Source of the DNA: Bacteroidota bacterium
GTDB lineage: Bacteria > Zhuqueibacterota > JdFR-76 > DREG01
Assembly: GCA_030624545.1 (NCBI GenBank)
Contig: JAUXJX010000019.1
Span: 1 to 11,443, forward strand
Reading direction: 5' to 3'
DNA: 11,443 nucleotides
Shown here: piece after piece, positions 7,433-11,443 of the stretch
How positions within the stretch are numbered: position 1 is the stretch's first letter
Layout of the letters: every line of letters begins with the position of its first letter
Notes under the pieces: generated by a model
The model's input: the letters and a program-made list of their open reading frames with translations, nothing else
Databases searched by the model: none
What the model was told of the DNA's origin: nothing
Translations under genes and position numbers: made by a program

Positions 7433-9286
7433 TCAGTTCAGCACCTTGATCACGTCCGCCGCCATCTCAAACTTGTTGAAGGGAGGCATGAGGTATGCTC
7501 CGCGAACCATATCCTTCGCCTCGAGAAGAAATTCCTGGGCAATCTTCACGCCTTCATCCGGCCCGTTTTCTCCTGCCTTCCTCATCCGCTCGCGAATTTT
7601 CTCGGGGATGAACATCTCGGGGATTTCATTGTGGAGAAATTCGGCGTGCTTGGCGTTGCGCAGGGGAAGAATTCCCACAAAGAATGGCACCTTGAGATCA
7701 TCAACCATATGCATAAATTTCTCAAGAATCGAAATTTCGTAGAGGGGCTGAGTGAAGACATATTTTGCACCTGCTTCGATCTTTTTGTGCAGGCGATCAA
7801 GCTCCCTCTCCATGTCGATTTCGACCGGATTACAGCCGGCCCCGGGGTGAAAATGGGTTGGTTTCTTCAGAATCCGGCCCGTCATATCAACCCCTTCGTT
7901 CAACCTTGTGATCATTTTGAGAAGACCGATGGAGTCGACATCAAATACGCCGGTAGCATTCGGATGGTCGCCGAGTTTCGGCGGATCGCCCGTGACGGCC
8001 AAAATAGAGCGAATTCCCAACGCATGGGCGCCCATTAGCTCCGCCTGCAGCGCAAGAATGTTTTTGTCACGGCAGGACAGATGCAGTATAAGCTCGACAT
8101 CCGTTGCCTGACGGATCAGATGGCCCAAAACCAATGAGCTCATCCGGGCAGTGGCAAGCGGGCTATCGGCAACATTAATGGCCTCTACGCCCCTGCCTTT
8201 GAGGAAAATTGCTCCATCGACCAACCTGGATGGGTCCACGCCACGGGGCGGATCAATTTCTACACTAACCAGAAAATCGGTGCCCATTCTTTCGATGAAA
8301 GACGAGGGTTTCTCGGTGTCGGGCTCAGGCTTTACGTCTTCAACCCATTTGATTGCCGACCCTCTTTTGGCACGGCGATAGGGCTTTATCTTCGCAACTT
8401 TTTCCGCGATCATCTTGATGTGGACAGGCGTCGTTCCACAACATCCGCCAATCACATTGATCCCCAATTTCGCCAGCCGCAATGCGTATTCGGCAGTGTA
8501 CTCGGGAGAGGACAGATACATATATCTTCCTCCCACCATCCTGGGTATTCCTGCATTGGGCATCGCGGAAAGATACGCTCCGTCGGTTTCCTTGAGTGAG
8601 GCAATCACTTCCATCACCTCGAAAATGCCGACCGGACCGACAGAACAATTCGCACCAACCATCACGGCGCCAAGCTTTCTTAATTCCTGCACAACCTCCT
8701 TGGGCTTATCTCCCATCAGCGTTTTCAGGTCTTCAGTAAATGTCATCTGCGCCATTACCGGCACGTCGCCCAATTCCTTTGCCGCGAGCAAAGCCTGGGT
8801 GATCTCACGGAGGTCATTGAAAGTCTCCAATAGGACGAAATCTACCCCTCCTTCCACCAACGCGGAGATTTGTTCTGAAAAACACTCTCTCGCTTCTTCG
8901 AGGGATATCCGTCCCACCGGCTCCAGCGGCTTGCCCAATGGACCCACCGAACCCAATACCCAGGCATTGTCCTTGCAGACATCCCTGGCCAGTGACACGC
9001 CGGCCAGATTTACATCCCTCACTCTATTTTCCAAATTGTGCGGCCCCAGGCGGATTCGATTGGCGCCAAACGTGTTCGTCTCGATTAGTTCCGCACCGGC
9101 TTCAAGATATTCCTGGTGGATCGAGCGGACCAGATCCGGCATGGTCAAATTAAGTTCATCGAACGATGCAGTAAAGGGAATTCCGGGGTTATAGAGAACG
9201 GTACCCATCGCACCGTCACAGACCAGCAAGCGGCCACTAAGCTCTTCGAAAAAAGCTTCCCTGCGCGATTGTAGTTTTGCTTTCAT
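7433..9286 (-). CDS. Bifunctional homocysteine S-methyltransferase / methylenetetrahydrofolate reductase
   Basis: A 617-residue fusion of the same design as Bacillus subtilis YitJ. The N-terminal half (about 10-300) is a homocysteine-methyltransferase barrel: DGAMGT at 24-29, ETNTFGANR at 69-77, and zinc ligands C214 (GANCSVGP) and C282-C283 (GGCCGTTP). The C-terminal half (about 335-617) is a MetF-like MTHFR flavoprotein: EIDPPRG from catalytic-type E343, CRDKN at 405-409, VTGDPP at 431-436 and FTQPLYE at 511-517. There is no B12-binding domain and no methyl-THF-binding domain, so it is not a complete MetH. MTHFR makes 5-methyl-THF from methylene-THF; the first half methylates homocysteine to methionine, with the methyl donor uncertain (5-methyl-THF, S-methylmethionine or a partner corrinoid protein). 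The ATG at 9284-9286 follows AGGTAGG. Palindromes in the 144-bp leader suggest protein-based control. Confidence 0.95.
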   Translation of the reverse strand: MKAKLQSRREAFFEELSGRLLVCDGAMGTVLYNPGIPFTASFDELNLTMPDLVRSIHQEYLEAGAELIETNTFGANRIRLGPHNLENRVRDVNLAGVSLARDVCKDNAWVLGSVGPLGKPLEPVGRISLEEARECFSEQISALVEGGVDFVLLETFNDLREITQALLAAKELGDVPVMAQMTFTEDLKTLMGDKPKEVVQELRKLGAVMVGANCSVGPVGIFEVMEVIASLKETDGAYLSAMPNAGIPRMVGGRYMYLSSPEYTAEYALRLAKLGINVIGGCCGTTPVHIKMIAEKVAKIKPYRRAKRGSAIKWVEDVKPEPDTEKPSSFIERMGTDFLVSVEIDPPRGVDPSRLVDGAIFLKGRGVEAINVADSPLATARMSSLVLGHLIRQATDVELILHLSCRDKNILALQAELMGAHALGIRSILAVTGDPPKLGDHPNATGVFDVDSIGLLKMITRLNEGVDMTGRILKKPTHFHPGAGCNPVEIDMERELDRLHKKIEAGAKYVFTQPLYEISILEKFMHMVDDLKVPFFVGILPLRNAKHAEFLHNEIPEMFIPEKIRERMRKAGENGPDEGVKIAQEFLLEAKDMVRGAYLMPPFNKFEMAADVIKVLN

Positions 9287-9354
9287 TACCTACCTGATTT
9301 ACCCGACGAATGTCCCGTTGCGAATTCTATCTTGATGTCTCGGAATCGGAGTGC

Positions 9355-9377
9355 ATGAATTAACGTGGACAATTCAT
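9355..9377. promoter_or_regulatory. Inverted repeat ATGAATT-N9-AATTCAT upstream of the methionine fusion gene
   Basis: Perfect 7-bp arms flank a 9-bp spacer, about 70-90 bp before the start codon of the homocysteine methyltransferase/MTHFR gene. The inner half-sites TGAAT/ATTCA recur in the neighbouring palindrome at 9395-9405. This is a candidate operator for methionine-dependent control. The regulator is unknown. Confidence 0.35.
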
Positions 9378-9394
9378 AAACAACAACACTGTGG

Positions 9395-9405
9395 TGAATA
9401 ATTCA
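9395..9405. promoter_or_regulatory. Palindrome TGAAT-A-ATTCA, second candidate operator
   Basis: An 11-bp perfect palindrome with half-sites identical to those in the repeat at 9355-9377, whose centre is 34 bp away. It resembles the TGAA...TTCA type of site but lacks the 5-bp spacer of the MetR consensus, so I do not assign it to MetR. Confidence 0.35.
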
Positions 9406-9430
9406 GGTTAACTGCATCTGACAAATCCCT

Positions 9431-9682
9431 TTATCTGACGATTTCCAATCCCTGAATATTCATATCCTCTGGAGCCGCAACCTGATATCTGTCGAGAAAG
9501 TACAGAATAAAGAAGACGATAAAGACCAACAGAAGAAATCCGATATAGGGACGTCTTTTCTTTTGGCTAAGATAATTCCGGCGAAATTTGATGCGCCGCT
9601 CAGACGTATCCTGGTCGCTTTCTTCTTTATAGAATTGAGGCGTGTAATTGTATTTCCGGGTTTTCGCGTGACGGTAAAGCAT
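9431..9682 (-). CDS. Small single-pass membrane protein of unknown function
   Basis: An 83-residue protein. The first ~45 residues are polar and strongly charged, with YNYTPQFY, RRIKFRR and QKKRRP. One hydrophobic segment follows (IGFLLLVFIVFFILYFLDRY, about 46-65), then a short tail (about 18 residues). The basic residues before the segment predict a cytoplasmic N-terminus (positive-inside rule). The frame extends to a GTG at 9692-9694, but the ATG at 9680-9682 has an excellent GGAGG (9688-9692) 5 nt upstream, so I choose the ATG. It begins 14 nt after the epimerase stop codon and is surely co-transcribed with it. I do not recognise a named family. The Y-x-P-x-x-Y...RIKFRR pattern is reminiscent of small proteins in FCB-group and candidate-phylum genomes, but that is recollection, not a search. 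No function is proposed. Confidence 0.75.
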   Translation of the reverse strand: MLYRHAKTRKYNYTPQFYKEESDQDTSERRIKFRRNYLSQKKRRPYIGFLLLVFIVFFILYFLDRYQVAAPEDMNIQGLEIVR

Positions 9683-9687
9683 GCCTG

Positions 9688-9692
9688 CCTCC
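9688..9692 (-). promoter_or_regulatory. Ribosome-binding site that sets the start of the small membrane protein
   Basis: GGAGG on the minus strand lies 5 nt before ATG (9680-9682). It overlaps the alternative GTG codon at 9692-9694, which argues against that codon being the start. Confidence 0.6.
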
Positions 9693-9696
9693 ACAG

Positions 9697-10737
9697 CTAT
9701 TGAAATATGGCGTTTTGGGGTTTGACTCCGAGCCCTATTTTCCCATTTACTGAAATAACGCCATCATTCAGGCTAAGCCCTGTAAAAGGATCATTACTGA
9801 TCAGTTCAAACCCGTCCAAATCGGCATAATCTAATAAGGGCAGAAGCTGGGCGCCTGCTGAAATTGCCAGCGAACTTTCCACCATGCATCCGATCATAAC
9901 CCGCAGGTTGTTTTCTCGCGCAATCCTGATCATCTTCATGGCCTCGAGCAATCCGCCGCACTTCATGAGCTTTATGTTGATGCCATCAAATGCGAAAGCA
10001 AGACCTGGAATATCCGCGCCGGTCTTAACACTTTCATCTGCAATAACCGGCAGTTTCACCCTTTGCCTGACCCAGGCATTCTCTTCGATCTGTTGCGCCG
10101 GAAGCGGCTGCTCGACAAATTCGACATTTTGACTTTCCAGCCAGTTTATTTTCTCAACGGCTTCCTCCTTGTGCCAGCCTTGATTTGCATCAACACGAAT
10201 GAGCTTGTCTGTCAACGACCTGATCCTCGTCACGATTTCCATGTCATCGGCGCTACCAAGCTTCACCTTTAGGATGGGAAACCTCCCGGCTTCTTCAACT
10301 TTTTTCTCAATTGTTTCGAGGTCGGCAATGCCTATTGTGAACGAGGTCCGCACTGGTCTATCGCTTGAAATGCCCAGCAGACTGCGAACCGATTTTTTGG
10401 CATTCTTTCCGGCAAAGTCGAGAAGGGCCATGTCGATTGCGGCCAGCAGGGCGTTGGGAGGATCGAATTCGGTTTTGATGCCATTTATGACGGTCTCATA
10501 ATCCAGGGGACTCGCATACTTGTTGAGGTCGATCTGGGCGAAACCCTTATGCACATCCTCCATAGTCTCCCTACATACTCGTGAAGGTGACGCCTCACCG
10601 AAGGCAGTAATGCCGGAATCCTCCAATCTCAAAATGCCCACATCCACGAAATCGCGGTCAGGACTCCCTGATATGCGGAATGTATGTTTGAGTTGAAGCC
10701 TGTGATCTAAGAGCTTAACATGCATGAGACAGGCCAT
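9697..10737 (-). CDS. Dipeptide epimerase, enolase superfamily (L-Ala-D/L-Glu epimerase type)
   Basis: A 346-residue enolase-superfamily enzyme of the muconate-lactonising subgroup. Catalytic lysines lie in KVK (K157, K159) and in NIKLMKCGG (K256). Metal ligands are D183 (RVDANQGW), E209 (FVEQPLP) and D234 (ADES). TSFTIGI (131-137) and GCMVESSLAISA (283-294) match Ala-Glu epimerases such as YkfB/YcjG, and D306-x-D308 near the end fits the motif that binds the dipeptide amino group. The likely role is epimerising dipeptides such as L-Ala-D-Glu from murein recycling; related enzymes take other dipeptides, so the substrate is inferred. Start: the ATG at 10735-10737 has AAGGAG only 1 nt upstream, while Met5 (10723-10725) has it 13 nt upstream and gives a more family-like N-terminus; neither is ideal. 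It is followed closely by the small membrane protein and is divergent from mazG. Confidence 0.9.
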   Translation of the reverse strand: MACLMHVKLLDHRLQLKHTFRISGSPDRDFVDVGILRLEDSGITAFGEASPSRVCRETMEDVHKGFAQIDLNKYASPLDYETVINGIKTEFDPPNALLAAIDMALLDFAGKNAKKSVRSLLGISSDRPVRTSFTIGIADLETIEKKVEEAGRFPILKVKLGSADDMEIVTRIRSLTDKLIRVDANQGWHKEEAVEKINWLESQNVEFVEQPLPAQQIEENAWVRQRVKLPVIADESVKTGADIPGLAFAFDGINIKLMKCGGLLEAMKMIRIARENNLRVMIGCMVESSLAISAGAQLLPLLDYADLDGFELISNDPFTGLSLNDGVISVNGKIGLGVKPQNAIFQ

Positions 10738-10792
10738 GCTCCTTTATGAATTATCATTAAGCCGACTTCATCTTGCGGATGATAAAGACGTG

Positions 10793-10805
10793 AGAAATGA
10801 TTTCT
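10793..10805. promoter_or_regulatory. Palindrome AGAAAT-G-ATTTCT in the divergent epimerase/mazG gap
   Basis: A perfect 13-bp inverted repeat in the 247-bp region between the epimerase start (10737) and the mazG start (10985). AT-rich TATAAT-like sequence lies just to its right (10822-10827 on the minus strand), about 85 bp before the epimerase, but without a good -35 box. This gap must hold promoters for both directions; I cannot place them firmly. Confidence 0.25.
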
Positions 10806-10984
10806 TTTTAGTAACTCCTTGATTATATTATGCCAATTCGGAGGCAGAAGCAAGCAAATGTTGAAAGCGCGAGACGATCAAAATCGGTTTAAAACATACT
10901 TAGTCTTTGACATCTTCGCAATCATTCGCTTCCAGGCTCCGGCTAAATCGGTTGAATTGATCGTTACCTGAAAGAGGAGATTCA

Positions 10985-11335
10985 ATGCCAAAGGATTCTT
11001 TTCGAGAGCTTGTCGAGATCATGCAAACGTTACGTGGCGAATCCGGTTGTCCCTGGGACAGAAAACAGACGCATAAGTCCCTGCGCCAGTATCTGCTGGA
11101 AGAAACATACGAGGTATTGGAGTGTATCGATCAGAATGATATGGAAGCCCTGAGGCAAGAATTAGGCGACCTTCTTCTGCAAGTGGTGTTCCATGGGCAA
11201 ATTGCCAGCGAAAATCAGGATTTTGATATAGATGGCATAATCAGGGCCATATCCGAAAAACTCATCGCTCGTCATCGGAATGTGTTCGGCGAGAAGGTCA
11301 TTGAGACAGCGGAAGAACAGGTTCATAATTGGTAA
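10985..11335 (+). CDS. mazG: MazG nucleotide pyrophosphohydrolase, cut short by an in-frame TAA
   Basis: MazG hydrolyses nucleoside triphosphates to monophosphates plus pyrophosphate, clearing aberrant or excess (d)NTPs and influencing ppGpp. The 116 residues form a complete first MazG domain: GCPWDRKQTH at 21-30; the metal-binding EExxE with E39, E40 and E43; ELGDLL with E59 and D62; and RHRNVFG at 97-103. The ATG is preceded by AGGAG (10975-10979) 5 nt upstream. Full-length MazG is about 260 residues with two tandem domains. Here the frame meets TAA at 11333-11335, right after HNW, and the same frame then continues with typical MazG sequence (see 11336-11443). Family members commonly have W-E-x-x-K at this point, so TAA fits a single GAA-to-TAA change. 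It could be a real nonsense mutation, a functional one-domain protein, or a sequence error. Confidence 0.85.
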   Translation: MPKDSFRELVEIMQTLRGESGCPWDRKQTHKSLRQYLLEETYEVLECIDQNDMEALRQELGDLLLQVVFHGQIASENQDFDIDGIIRAISEKLIARHRNVFGEKVIETAEEQVHNW

Positions 11336-11443
11336 CGCTTGAAACGACTGGAAGGACGAGATTCGGTTATCGATGGCGTGCCAAAACAGCTTCCGTCTTT
11401 ACTACGGGCCCACCGCATTCAGCAAAAGGCATCCCACGCCGGA
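11336..11443 (+). pseudogene. mazG: In-frame continuation of mazG beyond the premature stop (partial)
   Basis: The 36 codons after the TAA stay open in the mazG frame to the window edge. They encode recognisable family sequence: RLKRLEGRDSVIDGVPKQ and then LPSLLRAHRIQQKASHAG, matching the usual DGVPKxLPALxRAxxxQxKAxxxG linker before the second domain. No ribosome-binding site precedes the in-frame GTG in this stretch, so independent translation is not supported. The rest of the second domain lies outside the window. Confidence 0.75.

Noticed and set aside
8415..9194. Long plus-strand frame (259 residues) opposite the methionine fusion gene
   Set aside because: It is a shadow of the well-supported minus-strand gene and has no family-like sequence.
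9395..9405. MetR binding site
   Set aside because: The half-sites TGAA/TTCA match, but the spacer is 3 bp instead of the 5 bp of the MetR consensus.
9287..9430. SAM or cobalamin riboswitch before the methionine fusion gene
   Set aside because: I found neither the conserved SAM-I core nor a B12-box, and the leader is short for a full riboswitch plus expression platform.
11333..11335. TAA reassigned to an amino acid
   Set aside because: TAA also terminates the small membrane protein at 9431-9433, and all other genes end normally at TAG or TGA, so one internal TAA does not support recoding.

Overview
This is a chromosomal, housekeeping-type bacterial window. Nine genes lie head to tail on the minus strand and one divergent gene (mazG) starts near the right edge. 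I see no insertion sequence, phage gene, CRISPR array, tRNA or rRNA. Base composition looks balanced and similar across the genes. The organism is a bacterium that carries RNase Y, a fused homocysteine methyltransferase/MTHFR, and an ETF-ubiquinone oxidoreductase that implies a quinone-linked respiratory chain. A small single-TM protein with a Y-x-P...RIKFRR pattern reminds me of short proteins in FCB-group and related candidate phyla. That placement is an impression, not a result.

Layout in transcription order on the minus strand, from right to left: a dipeptide (L-Ala-D/L-Glu type) epimerase; a small membrane-anchored protein 14 nt downstream; a homocysteine S-methyltransferase/MTHFR fusion; queG (epoxyqueuosine reductase); def (peptide deformylase); rny (RNase Y); ETF-ubiquinone oxidoreductase; an AiiA/YtnP-like metallo-beta-lactamase-fold hydrolase; and mutL, which overlaps the previous gene by 8 bp and runs off the left edge. 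Gaps range from the 8-bp overlap to about 250 bp, so this is probably several short transcription units rather than one operon. The closest couplings are epimerase/small protein, def/rny and hydrolase/mutL.

The genes do not form one pathway. They cover peptide and cell-wall recycling, methionine and one-carbon metabolism, tRNA modification, N-terminal processing of new proteins, mRNA decay, electron entry to quinone, and DNA repair or nucleotide-pool hygiene (mutL, mazG).

The most notable observations are: (1) mazG has an in-frame TAA after codon 116 while the same frame downstream still encodes recognisable MazG sequence to the window edge; (2) the ETF-QO has only three of the four usual [4Fe-4S] cysteines, with Ile at the fourth position; (3) several intergenic regions carry palindromes that could be operators, notably a repeated GTTC-N4-GAAC site upstream of ETF-QO and paired TGAAT/ATTCA palindromes upstream of the methionine gene. 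I found no convincing new multi-gene system.
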